A DNA stretch of 64,000 nucleotides, from positions 392,325 through 456,324 of the forward strand of contig JAYGXS010000005.1 of assembly GCA_036362985.1 (NCBI GenBank), written 5' to 3'. Below, piece by piece: positions 1-11,100 of the stretch. The notes under the pieces are model-generated. The model was given only the letters and a program-made list of their open reading frames with translations, did no database searches and was not told the origin of the DNA. Origin of the DNA: Ligula intestinalis. Its lineage: Eukaryota; Platyhelminthes; Cestoda; Diphyllobothriidea; Diphyllobothriidae. How positions within the stretch are numbered: position 1 is the first letter of the stretch; each line of letters starts with the position of its first letter. Position numbers and translations under genes: made by a program.

Positions 1-1308
1 GGAACCACTCGTCAAGCTATCCCAACAGCACCACTGACTTCAAACGCTTGCAATCTCCCCTTACCGCAACAGGGTTTTTTATGTCCCCCCTTTGGCGCTG
101 GTTTATTCAGACCAATGGGAGCCCACAGGACCTGTCTCCTGGAATCCTATAAAACCAGACCCGTGCCTGTTTGACCGATTCCCTTTGCTCTTGACTTGGA
201 ATGTCCATTGTTAAGTAACGTACATCCTTGAGAGTTGTTATCACTGGTTTTGGCGTACGCGTGATTGCTGGATACAGTCCGAGAAAGCAAGGGATGAAAC
301 AAGCCATGTAACACGTTGTCTATTGAGCCAATCAGCTCCTCTCCTTAAATAGTCGCCGGTATTATTGGCTGTTGACTCAGTGCATTAATGTAGCTAGAAA
401 TTCAAATTATTGATTGATTGTCTAGCACGATGCGTTTGCTCACGCGTAGGCCGTTCGATAGTCTGTTGTGTTCGGGGCTACATGCTGCGTCTATGCTAGC
501 TGTTGGGTCTTTGCTAAAAAGAACGACTGCCAAAGACCAATATTGAGGGTGATGGACCGACTGCTAAAAAGTGGGGGCGGGGAACAGTCGACAGCCTTAA
601 GGTGAAGTTTTCTGGTAACCTTTGCCAAACTTGTATTTATTCACAAGATTTTCGTAGTGTTGTTTGTACGTAACCTTTTTGGCTGCAATTGTTGTGCATT
701 TCTGTACCTTGCAAGTATAACTGTTCGTACGAGTTGGTGTACGAATTGTTACGTGCAAGATTTCAACTGGTGGGAATTACCTTTTCAATAGGGGACATCT
801 TGTTCCCATTGTGTTTCTTCACTAAAATTGGGGCGAAACTGCTCAGCTGAAGTTGCTGGTACAACGCTAAACCAGGCTCCGGTACAAGAAAACGTCTGTG
901 AGTGACGCTCACGCATCCATAAAACGTGTGACCAGAGCCGGGGGAGCAAGAGAAAACGGCCATGCTTATTCAATGGCTGACGAGTTTCCCAGTTTACACG
1001 TTAGGAACAAGGAGAGGAATATCGGCAAGCATTTGTACCGAAATTCGTATGGTACCAGTGCATTGTGGTGGTTCTAGGTTGCCAGCGAGAGCGGCGACTG
1101 CTAAACTAGCAATGGGCGGCAAAGCAGGAAAGTTGTAGCTTCGGGGATGCAATCTCTTCCAGCCTGGCAATTATTGAGTGCTTACAATGAAAGGCCGCTT
1201 TTGGCGCCTTTTCACCTAAAGCACACTCTCAGATCAGTTAGCAGTCATGCCAAAGAAGTCCCATCGCACCACGTTCGCACGTTAGAAAAGGTGGTGGAAA
1301 TGTAGTTA
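1..1308. other. No recognised gene
   Basis: I find no conserved coding segment, RNA gene or known element on either strand. Only short open frames without recognisable motifs occur. Confidence 0.5.
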
Positions 1309-2263
1309 TTCATGTTTCACCAATAGAGGATAGGGAACGGATATATGGGATTTTTTAGGTTAGACCAATCCCTCCGCCAAAGCTGGCATATAAACCAATT
1401 CAAGTGTCAGAGGTACAGACCTAAAATGGAAAAATGTAGAAGGAAACTAAGAATATATCCAGTGAATCACCCGTCTGTAAAATTCTGATGATCTCGATGT
1501 GATCCACGAGTGGTCATTAGAGATCAAGATACTGGTAAACGTGACCAAATCGAACTTGTTTATAATGGGTAGGGAGCGGTGTAACGGACCAAACCTGAAC
1601 CGAACCCTGTTTTCTTGTTTTAATCATGGTTTTACTGTGACCGGTCCTTTTTTCCCTAGAACAGTGATCTGATTGGACCAGGAGAACACACACGTGACGA
1701 CCTGAAGTTCCGATAAGTCCGAACCGAGATCCCTTCCGACCCTCTCGCTTACCGTTTACCGTATCTCCTTTACCGTTCCCGCTTCCGTTACCGTTCCCAT
1801 TACCGATACCCTTCCTTGTACCAGTACAATATACATTTATATATCCTCGTCTCCCCCTTTTATTACGTTATGAGTTCTACCTCTAACTCGCTCACATCAG
1901 CGTTGGATGAGATCGATGGACCTCTCGGTAGTGTATTCGACGAGACGCTATTCGTCGAACCAAGGCCGAGAGTACCGATAACCTCTGGTCCCCACCGATT
2001 GGACGCATTCGACTCGGCCGTTACAGCGGGACCACCCACCCTATACAATGGGTAACATGACACTGGCCACTGTTAGGAGTAATCGCGACTTGGGCGTTAT
2101 CATCCAGGACGACCTCAAGATCAAGAACAATCAACTTTAGCGAGACGCAAGGGGCTAGCGCTACTTTGGACGTTCAAAAGAGCATTCACGTCCTGGTCCA
2201 TGCAGATATTCCGTAAGCTCATGGTCACGTTTATTTGAGCGATCATGGAGTATGCACTTTTTA
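1309..2263 (-). mobile_element. CR1/jockey-like LINE remnant with an inverted internal segment
   Basis: Two pieces of the LINE family also present at 40625-48993 lie here in opposite orientation. Bases 1309-1423 match that element's 3' UTR in minus orientation. Bases 1487-1575 and 2026-2263 match its reverse transcriptase thumb region in plus orientation (the second part translates as MTLATVRSNRDLGVIIQDD). The plus piece is split by a 446-bp solo LTR at 1580-2025. Read on the minus strand, an inverted internal segment is followed by a sense 3' end, the layout left by twin priming. About 415 bp of the element between the two pieces is missing. No intact frame remains. Confidence 0.75.
1580..2025. 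mobile_element. Solo LTR, 446 bp, with 4-bp target duplication
   Basis: The insert begins TGTAACGG and ends CCGTTACA, a perfect 8-bp inverted terminal pair. It is flanked on both sides by GCGG (1576-1579 and 2026-2029). It interrupts LINE sequence that is continuous in the related copy at 41188-41500, so the boundaries are well defined. Inside are a run of TTACCGTT-like units (about 1748-1812) and a TATATA-type stretch near 1836. No internal retroelement genes are present, as expected for recombination between two LTRs. The parent family is not otherwise seen in the window; it is not the Gypsy LTR of 17975 or 41881. Confidence 0.8.
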
Positions 2264-2485
2264 TTCCTCATCATCTAACGCAATTTCCCCTTATTTATGC
2301 TTCAATTTCGCACGGAAAGTAATAAGTTTCCCTCAAATGTTGTTTTTTTTGCACCGAGGCACGCATTATATGTGAAGTAGAATAATACAGTACATTCCCA
2401 TGAGTAATTTGGGTCTCGTTCGTTCTTGACCTAGAAAACAAGCTAGTCACATTTGCGCAACACTTCCTCAGAAGCCCAAATAATC

Positions 2486-2886
2486 ATGGCAAAACACCAT
2501 CCCGATCTTATCTTCTGTCGGAAACAACCTGGCGTTTGTAAGTGGCTGCTAATATTTTGTTACTTTCTCCAGCTATTGGCCGTCTTTGTGAAAAGTGCGA
2601 CGGAAAGTGCGTGATATGTGACTCGTATGTTCGTCCGTGCACACTCGTTAGAATATGTGACGAATGTAATTATGGTTCCTATCAAGGCCGTTGTGTCATT
2701 TGTGGTGGTCCTGGAGTCTCGGATGCTTACTACTGTAGACAGTGCACTATCATGGAAAAAGATGTACCTTCCCCTTTTTGGCTCATGCAAATTTAGCGAG
2801 ATGGTTGTCCCAAAATTGTCAATCTAGGCAGCGCTAAAACAGATTTGTTCTATGAACGGAAAAAATACGGGTTTAAGAAAAGATGA
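2486..2886 (+). CDS. PHF5A: PHF5A, SF3b complex subunit (three exons)
   Basis: Coding exons are 2486-2537, 2573-2763 and 2797-2886, giving 110 aa. PHF5A is a nuclear subunit of the U2 snRNP SF3b complex, which helps recognise the branch point in pre-mRNA splicing. The protein starts [14 protein letters not shown] and ends KKYGFKKR. Its many CxxC pairs ([23 protein letters not shown]) are the zinc ligands of the knotted fold, and all are present. Length and sequence agree with animal PHF5A over the whole protein. Introns of 35 nt (2538-2572, GTAAGT...CTCCAG) and 33 nt (2764-2796, GTACCT...TTTAG) restore the frame exactly. Residue 18 is Ser where most animals have Ala. A third 36-nt intron-like segment follows the stop. 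A single long frame at 2542-2796 reads through intron 2 and is not the real protein. Confidence 0.97.
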
Positions 2887-2896
2887 CATTGGCTTT

Positions 2897-2932
2897 GTAA
2901 GTAACCGGTTTAACTTATGGCTTTTTCTTTAG
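2897..2932 (+). other. Putative 36-nt intron in the PHF5A 3' UTR
   Basis: Eleven bases after the PHF5A stop codon lies GTAAGTAACC...CTTTAG, with a consensus donor, a pyrimidine-rich 3' part and an AG acceptor. Its size matches the two coding introns (35 and 33 nt). Splicing is inferred from sequence only. Confidence 0.6.
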
Positions 2933-3899
2933 GCTGTGCGTCTTTAAGACCCCTTCCCAACTAAGACTGCATGCTTGGGAGCTGCGCTTGCCTTCTTACG
3001 CTTTGAAAGGACGAAAGCGCCCCACAACTGCTTTATTTTTTACAAATACTTGAAGTCGCTCAGCAGTTACGTGTGAAGAGTTTCTAACTTCCTAGACTTT
3101 GCCATTTTTAAACCGCCAGCTTTGTTTTTCACTTGTGTTCCACCCGCGAGCTCTCTAGAAGTGTAATTTTTTGATTGCGTTCTTTTATCTGCCTTTCGTA
3201 CCCATGATTTCCAATCGTCTCTGGTATTGTCGTCAGCTCCACAGGAGGTATTATTTTTAATATGATCCGTGATAGTCATGTCTGGTCGATGGTGTGCCGT
3301 TCCATTCAGTAATTTCGTTATTATCGGTTGCTAGGCCCAAAAACCACTGACTTCTCAATACTTCTGTCACATTTAGATCAGTTTTGTCATGTGTAGATAC
3401 CAGTGCTTGCTAAGGGGGACTAAAACTTTGAAGACGACCCTTCTCACTCCTGTTACTCGAAGTGATTTGTAGGATTACTATTATCTCAATGACAGACGTT
3501 ATGCGTAGCTGTGGCCGTTGCGGAGTCACTTTATTTGACGAATTTAAGGCACGAATAAAAATTAATTGAGCATATCGCTATCGAACTGTTAATCCTAATG
3601 CTGCTTGCCATCACGCTTGACGATGTTTCTGACTGGTAAAATGTGTTCCAGCGAAGTGTTTCCGAACCCTTCTGTTCACTGTCAGTCACGCTTTATTATC
3701 ATTTGTGTCTTCACTCTCCTTTATACTCCTTACCTCGATGTTTTTTCATCTATCTGGCCGCACGCCTCCTCCAGACTGTTGGGCGAAAATATCAACACGT
3801 AAGTTCCTGACGTACTTGGACGTGTTGGTCATAGCTTGCAAATGTAAGCTTTTCAACTGATGGAGTAAGTCACCTTATTCATGAATATACACTAGGCAG
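2933..3899. other. No recognised gene
   Basis: This holds the PHF5A 3' flank. A possible polyadenylation hexamer AATAAA occurs at about 3555, which is far from the stop codon. A 70-codon minus-strand frame at 3067-3279 is charged and unlike any family I know. Confidence 0.4.
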
Positions 3900-6175
3900 A
3901 TCTTTTCTCAAACAACACTCCTTATGCTTTTGCGAATGCGATCATGACTTATCTAGCCCGCCTAGATGATGTGCCGTATAGCACTTTTCCACGCGTGTCG
4001 ATCCGTGTCAGCAGACCTGGACTGTACGATCCATTTGACGGCAGTAACACGGTTCGTGAAGTTGATAACGAAAAACGTGTCCAAGCCACCTCTGTCCTCC
4101 TTTCTGAATGGCCTAAGACGTACTTGCGATTTTGTCGCAGCGATTGTGGACTGCCTCATTTAAGACCAAGTCGGTGTACTTCACTCAAAGGATGGTCCTC
4201 GAGCAGTAGTGGTCAAAAGCCTTCATATTCCGCGCGCATAGCCCAGTGTTGGCAGCCATATGAAAGAACAGGTGCGTGGTACACGCGGACCTTCGCAGCA
4301 ATATAGATATCGTTTCGGGCCATCGGCACATTTGTAGGCTGGAGAAGGCTCCTTGAGCTGCATCGATTCGGGAGATAGTGTCATATTTACTCTGTCCATT
4401 CGGCAGCAATCTCGCTCCCAGGTACTTGAAGTTGTCTACTTAACTAAGTGGACCTCTCGAGGAGTGCTTTTTCTTGGACATGGATGCAGCATGAAAACAT
4501 CTATTTCCAGCGTTTGTGGACAAACCGATCAATTAAGCGACATCGTTCACTCATTGTACCGCAGACTGTAGATTGCCAACGCTTTATTTTAGTAAAGCGA
4601 TATCCTTGGTATGGTCAGGCTAAAAATATGCCTCAGCTCCAGTCATCAGGAACGGCCTCGTCTTCGTGTTTGTCTAATCACCTCATGAAGCCAGGGTGCC
4701 AGCTTCGACATAAGATCTGTAAACTTAAACGAGTATAGCGTCCTCTCCAGGCGCCTTATTGTTGCACAGCCCTTTTCTGCCTTGAACGATTTACCTTTCA
4801 GAAGGCGGGACGCATAACACTGGATAAGTGAGAAGGGGAGGAGACTCCGCTGTAGATGGGAGCAAGGGAATGCTGGGCTCCGTATCGAAGGTGCTCGAAG
4901 TGCTCACGCCGGCGTTTGACTTCGGTCATGTTGTAAGTAATTAAGCCGTTATTCACGTCAAGATCTGAGTCACTCAGTGAAAGGAACTTACCACTCATTT
5001 TGTGAATAATTTGGTAACATTTCCGAGCATCACTAATGTTCGAGGTCTACTCTATGGAGGTCGCTAGTTCTGTCCAATATTTCTTCCAGTGCCCTCTGGC
5101 CGATTTTTCCGTCACCTTTCTTAATTGGAGAAAAGAACCATAATTATGGCACCTAGCTCGAGCTATATTAGTAGACAACTGCAGGGCTCTTTCGTTGATC
5201 CAATCACTGCGACGTCGCTGGGTGTATCCGAAAATCTTTTCGGCTACCCTATAGACTAAAGTTTCCAGTAATAGTCATTGGATATTCTCTTCTCCGTCGG
5301 CTCTTGTCGTGAAGCAGGATCGAATTTCTCAGCTTAGGGCCTTGGCAGTACTGGGTTGCCGAATTTTAGCAATATCGAGGCGCCTAGTGCATGGTATTTT
5401 GATCGCGGAAGAGAGGTGAGCTTTCCAGCGTGTATGAACGAGAACGTGATCAGACCTATGGACATTACCAGTCTTAGCGCCGCGCAGCGATCTGCTATCA
5501 TGAATCTGCCCGTGGGATCTTGAGCCGACTAAAATTTCGTCAGTTTGACTTGCCGTATCGCTATCAAGTACCAGGTGTTTGTTTTGGTGCTGGAAGCACG
5601 TTTTCGTAACAAACATTTGGTTCTGCGCAGCAATCATTCACCATTCTTACGTCAAGAACCAAGCCCAAAGCAGCCGATAAGATGATTGTTTGTGGAGTCA
5701 CCAGGGCCGGTCCGGCCATACAAGTCCCCGGCAACAGTCGGCAAATCGCGGCGAGATAGCCTTCCAACTAATGCCTGTAGCTGCGAGTAAAACATCTTAT
5801 TTTGCTGATCGGCAGCGGAGGTTTGTATGTACGTGGCAAAGACAGATGTTTGTGAGTTGACTCTTCAGGTGCACGTAGGCCATCCGCTCAGTGACTCGTT
5901 TCCTGAAAGTAGTGAGAAAGAAATTGTCATAACATGTCTATCGGAGGAGTCACGCGATTTATTGTGGTATGAAGTATGAGTTAGCTCTGGGGACCTTTAT
6001 TTCCTGAGTGCCTGAGTCGGGAATTTGAACTTCGGACAAACAGCAGACACCTGCACTTCACTGAAAAAGGCTGGGTCAGGCTTGGGGTACCAGGGGCCAG
6101 GAACGTTTGCATATTATAGGTTCCAATACAAAGTGTCCGAATCAGGTTGAGTAATCCACCTCGCCTACTACTTTC
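3900..6175 (-). mobile_element. RTE-like LINE copy, degenerate, polymerase core deleted
   Basis: One minus-strand non-LTR element can be followed from its endonuclease N-terminus (about 6150) to its C-terminus (about 3953), with many frameshifts and stops. Endonuclease pieces: TYNMQTFLAPG near 6120, ERMAYVHLKSQLTNI near 5860, and the SDH motif in HRSDHVLVHTRW (5329-5637 frame). A linker follows (KYWTELATSIE, KCYQIIHKMSGK, about 5100-4980). The reverse transcriptase N-terminus NNKAPGED is at about 4690. The sequence then jumps to the segment just after the catalytic YADD (KDIALLK, about 4600), so the palm with motifs A-C is lost. The thumb reads VDNFKYLGARLLPNGQSK (about 4440-4380), and the C-terminus ends DTDRHAWKSAIRHII at 3962. 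It cannot encode an active enzyme. Confidence 0.85.
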
Positions 6176-8147
6176 TCGCACCATAAGACCAGTGTAGCGG
6201 AGCACCTTGGTTCCCGCGGACACCGTGGCATTAATTATAGTGCCGTTATTGAAAAAAAGTTTTCTATGAAGTATCTTGGGGATTGAGTACGAGAGGATCA
6301 CCAAGAGCCGATTTGATTTTCTGTTCGAGGTTGTCTCCTCTAGCGCTTTGACTCAATAGTCTAACCACAAGGCAGCGGTGGCAAGCGGACTTATTGAATG
6401 GTGGTTCACAGTCACCATGTCACAGTGCTGTTGTCAACCTTTAAGACATTTTATAGGCTTGCCCGACCTCAGCTCACTGGAAGTACACGAAAAGTCATAT
6501 TATGTTATTACTTTTAGTACCTTCATAAGTCTTGTGCATTTCTGACTGTTGACAAGGAATTCTCGAGAAGACACACTGGTAACCAGAAATTGGTTGAACG
6601 TGTTGTATCGTCAATATTGACCATTTTTAAAAATCTTTCTTGCTTAAGGACTTTAGTAAGCTCTGTTCGGAGTTTACTCTCGTGTAAAACCTCCGAGCAT
6701 ATTCACCTTTATGTTCTTTAAAAACTATTTCACCACATTCTCCCCTAACGGAGGGTAGGGCACCGCTTTTTCCATTGCCTTTGTTGTCTACCTTTATCGC
6801 CTTATCGAGCTTTAGGGCTACGAATTCCAGAAGCAGGTACATCGGACAAGGTTCTCATCTCAAATTTGCAGGTTATGTCCACTGTAGGACAGAAAGCCGG
6901 TAATTTTCAAAATGACTCAATAAAAGCATATGCCCTGCGCGTTTAATTGTTCATGAAGGGTTTATTTATAAGCTAAGACACCGCACGATGTGCCCCTGGC
7001 GAAAGTCACAGGTGTTTTGAAGTACTGCGATAAATAAATTTGGTGGTGCGCGAATCATTTAAGCGAACTTGGGTGGCGCCGGGTGAATAAACAGTACGCG
7101 GAATCTAGTGTTTATTCATGATAGAAATAACCGCTCACTCTGTCCCAGGAATGCGCAGTGATAGTTTATAGTACTTACATTAGGTACTCATCCCAGTGGT
7201 ATGATTGAGTCCAAGCAGCTGAAGATGCAGGCCGGTACATCAGCTGGCAAAGAGTGAGTTCTCCGCTTAGGATTCTCAAACCCTATATAAACGGTTGCAA
7301 CAAATGCTTTATGCAGCAGCAGCTAGAATACCAGCTCGGAGAAGCGGGAGCAACTATCAGCTACCACTCCTCGGGAACACGCCTTCTAGTGCGTCCTGAG
7401 ATTTTGAAAGTCTATAGGTTAATCAGTGTATTTTCTGTCTACTGCAATTCGCCACAACGCCGTCTACTTATCACCGGTTGCCCGAATAAAGTTGAAGGAG
7501 GAAACTATCCTATGCGACCCTCACGCAACTAATCTCCGTGTTATGCTTTGATGCGAGACCTTTGCACCAAATCCTGGGTTTTCTTTGATGGTATTTTCCC
7601 TCTGGGACCAAGCGGTGTAGCAAATTGTCTCTGCGGTCTCCTAGTGTTGGCCGACATCTTGCATGCATCCCCAATAAGTCACGAGTTATCATAAGCAGGC
7701 TGCACATTCTCATCCTGTATTACTCCGTAAATGCCGCCCTCCTTGCTATGTATACGAAAATTTTGCTACGCACCTCGTACTCCGGTAATTATAAACTAAA
7801 TCGCTGATGTCTGACAGCTTATACGTCCAGTGGTATCTGCAACTGCATTTTTGGGACTTCAAAGTAGATGAGGAGGGAGGCAGGTAAACGAATCAGCCGT
7901 TATTTCCGGATGATGAATTTAGGCTCATGGAAGTAATCTTTCTCGCTCGGTGTTTACGCCCACAAGGTTTCTACTTAGAAAAACGACTTAAGGTGTCAAC
8001 TTATCAGGTGTTATTTTGAAATAGAGCAATTAGAACAGGCTAGATTTCAAACGACGAATGCACGGAAAGCTAGAAATAACAAAATAATCTCAATGCAAAA
8101 ATCATGTTAAAGCACAATACACAAAACTAGGGGGCGAGAAAGTTCGT
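6176..8147. other. No recognised gene
   Basis: Intergenic stretch between the RTE-like LINE and the 3' end of PPOX. I recognise no coding segment or element; the frames at 6627-6842, 7254-7532 and 7510-7713 carry no known motif. I could not find a clear AATAAA hexamer for PPOX in the first 150 bp after its stop. Confidence 0.4.
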
Positions 8148-11100
8148 TCACAAAGAAGCTGTCTCTTCGGAGGGCGTTGTCTGGCATACGTTAAGGACAG
8201 CCCTGACAGAACTTGTCACGCAGTCACCCACACCAACACCGTCAAAAGAGGAACCCACAAGGTGCAGGGCGCGACGTCCACCGCAACCACGGGCCTTTAT
8301 GGCCTCTTCGATGGCCCGCCTGACGCGGCGTATATTTTGTGTATGACCCACGGGGTAGTTGGGAATAGCGTGCGACCAAATTCCCACCAGGCTCCTCGCC
8401 GAGCAGGGCACGTTTAGGCCCATATGCGTCCGCACGCCCTCAAGGGCCAGCCGAAGCAGTTCCTCCCTGATGGGCGCTGCCAGGTGGAAGGGTGCCGCTG
8501 TGGTGGAAGCGGTGAGCCACTCGGCGCGCGGCTGCAACATGACGGTGAAACGCGTGCAATTTCGTCCACCAGGACCGCTTAGGTGTGGGAACACAGAACT
8601 GTCATAGACAATGCCTAGCACAGGGCCGCACTCTGAGCGCGGCACCAGATGACCGAAAGCAGGTTGGTGGGGCTTCACGGATGGCTGACCAAGGTCTCCA
8701 TCAAATTCGAGGGCCACCACGGCGATGCTGGCGGACGGCAGGGTGGAGGGGCGAAGGAGTGTGAGGGCGTCACTTTCCGCTGGCAGGAGAGCGGCCTTTT
8801 CTAGAAGTGTGCCGCAGGTGGAGGCCGGCGCGCAAAGAAAGACGGAGTCGGCTTCCTCATGTCGGTACAGCGAACCGTCACCTTCGTGTAGATGAAGCTG
8901 GTAATGAGAAGAAAGCATTATAAACAGGTGGAAGAACACGGCTTAGTGCTGACTGTCAGGAAGAAAGCATTCTGAAGACAAAACAGACTTTTTCGTGTGA
9001 TATAAGGTTAGCTGAAGAAGAATAGGGTTAACCAAGCGTTAAATTGATTATTACAAGCACGTCACAGCCATACACGGGTCGCCGGGCTTTTAAGAGGATA
9101 GCTTGTGAAAACTCCGTCAGAGACATTACCACAGCCACCAACAAGCAAGGAAGTATAGGGGTTGTGTTGATAGTGCTGCCATAACAAAGTCAAGTCACTT
9201 ACTTCGAAGCGCAAACCCACCATCAAAGGAATCCCCACTCCGAGATGAGCTACTGGTAACAAGAGTTGACTACTCGCTTATGATTATCTCATTAAAAGTA
9301 GACATCGCTGTGGGATGGAGCGGTTAACTGCGGACGCTCGCCGCAACAACCATGTTCACCCCTCTGGTCTGCGTAGCTTTTGTTTGCACTGCACACACGT
9401 GGAGAAGGAGGCAGGGGTTGCTTCGACAGTCTGCTATCACTAAAATAATTTACGCGCAACCCACTATCCATGTGCCCACCTTGGTGGGGAGTGCACGGAC
9501 ACTGCTAAGAACACCCGGAGGAGACACAATCTTTCCCTCTATTATAAACTTCGTCAGACCTTTTAAGAAATCTGTGGCAAAGTGTCATAATGAATAACTA
9601 GTGCTAATTTCTGCATTAAAAAACAGTTTCTATTATCCGAAATTTGGACACGGGTTCAGACTAAATTGTTCTCTTCTCTCTGTCCATGAACAATAATTTA
9701 GGAGTAACGTTAGGTCAAGTACATCGAACCTTGTATATGCTCGTTTTACTACAAGAGTCTGTCCGCTAGTCCCAACGGTTATAGATGCCAGATATAGCCA
9801 ATTTGCATTAGAAATCCAATCCCATCAATAAGGAGCGGTGCTAGCTGCCCTTAAGTGACGTCAGCAAGAGGTCACGACTACATGTGTCAAAGAGGTGGTC
9901 GGTTGCGACTGTCCGATCGTTATGATTAACTCAGTCGAGTGTCCGCAAGCCAGTGTGTAGGTTTAAGTCGCTTTGCAGTGGCAGCCTATATGCGTGGGGG
10001 TAGGGCTGGTTGAAGAGCAGTATTGGCTCTGCCGGGGACAATGGATATTGACCACTATTTCTCGTAGATAATCGCTTGCCGACGGCGGTTACTACCAGAA
10101 GAAGGAGCAACCTCAATGGGATCGGCGCTAGTAGTCATTGTTTGTTACTACTGTTGTTACATAAGCAGGCAGTTATGTGTTGGGAATGTGCCGATTCCCA
10201 CGATCACTCAGTTAACAGAAAAGCCCGAATGTAACTCCATGCCGCTGTCACGAGAGCGCACAGTGGCTATAGATTTTTCGTCATAGCGGATTGGTCCCCG
10301 GTTGCTGACGCCTGCTGATGGAGCGGACTGGATAAATACTCCCCAGCCTTATCTAGGAGTGACTTACATTTTGCCTTGACTTGCTCTGTGTGAATAAACT
10401 TCTTCTCCTGGCCGATTGACTTCTCTCTTGCTCTCTCTCTCGTGCTGGCGTTCGGGACGACAGTCGAGCTAGCTCAGCGTTCGTGTTAATAAAAAGTGCC
10501 AGGCGCGAGTCATAACAATGTGGGATTCGAATAAAGAAAGGTAGACACTTATCACCTGACCAAATCAATAAAGCACCAAAAATAGGTCGTGAAGCTGGAA
10601 GAGTAAATCCGCGCCACTTTACAAGGCACAGATGGCATCGGTATTTCAGTGTGGCATCAAGCAAGATGCCCTGATAACTACCAATTTTCAGCATATATTA
10701 GAGAAAGAGGAAAACACAGTGATATGCGATCGAACGAACAAGCGTACGCGCGTGTTAGAGAACTGACCTCGAACTGTCCATTCTTGCAGTCAATACTGGA
10801 AACTGTGGCACCGGATCGCAGTGAAACGTTGGGCGCTTCGCGGAGGTGGTCCACTAGAGCCCGGGTCAGGGTCTGCATGCCTGTGCGAAAGTTGAGTATT
10901 CGCGGGCCCCGGGGAACCTTCAAGCCTGTTGGTTTTGGCAGGAAAGTATCAACTTCCGGGGGCAGACCATCAGACCGGAGTCCGACGGCGCCGAGCAGCA
11001 TCTCCTTGATAGCTCCAAGTAAGATGTTAGGACCGCTGGCGTCCCATTTGACCAACTACAGCAGAGAAAAGCGCAGAATTATACGATGCATGTAGAGAGA

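Noticed and set aside
2542..2796. Single 84-codon frame reported as a gene by itself
   Set aside because: It lacks the conserved PHF5A start and ends in intron 2; the three-exon model explains the whole conserved protein.
3067..3279. 70-codon charged minus-strand frame
   Set aside because: No recognisable domain, weak context; could not be supported as a gene.
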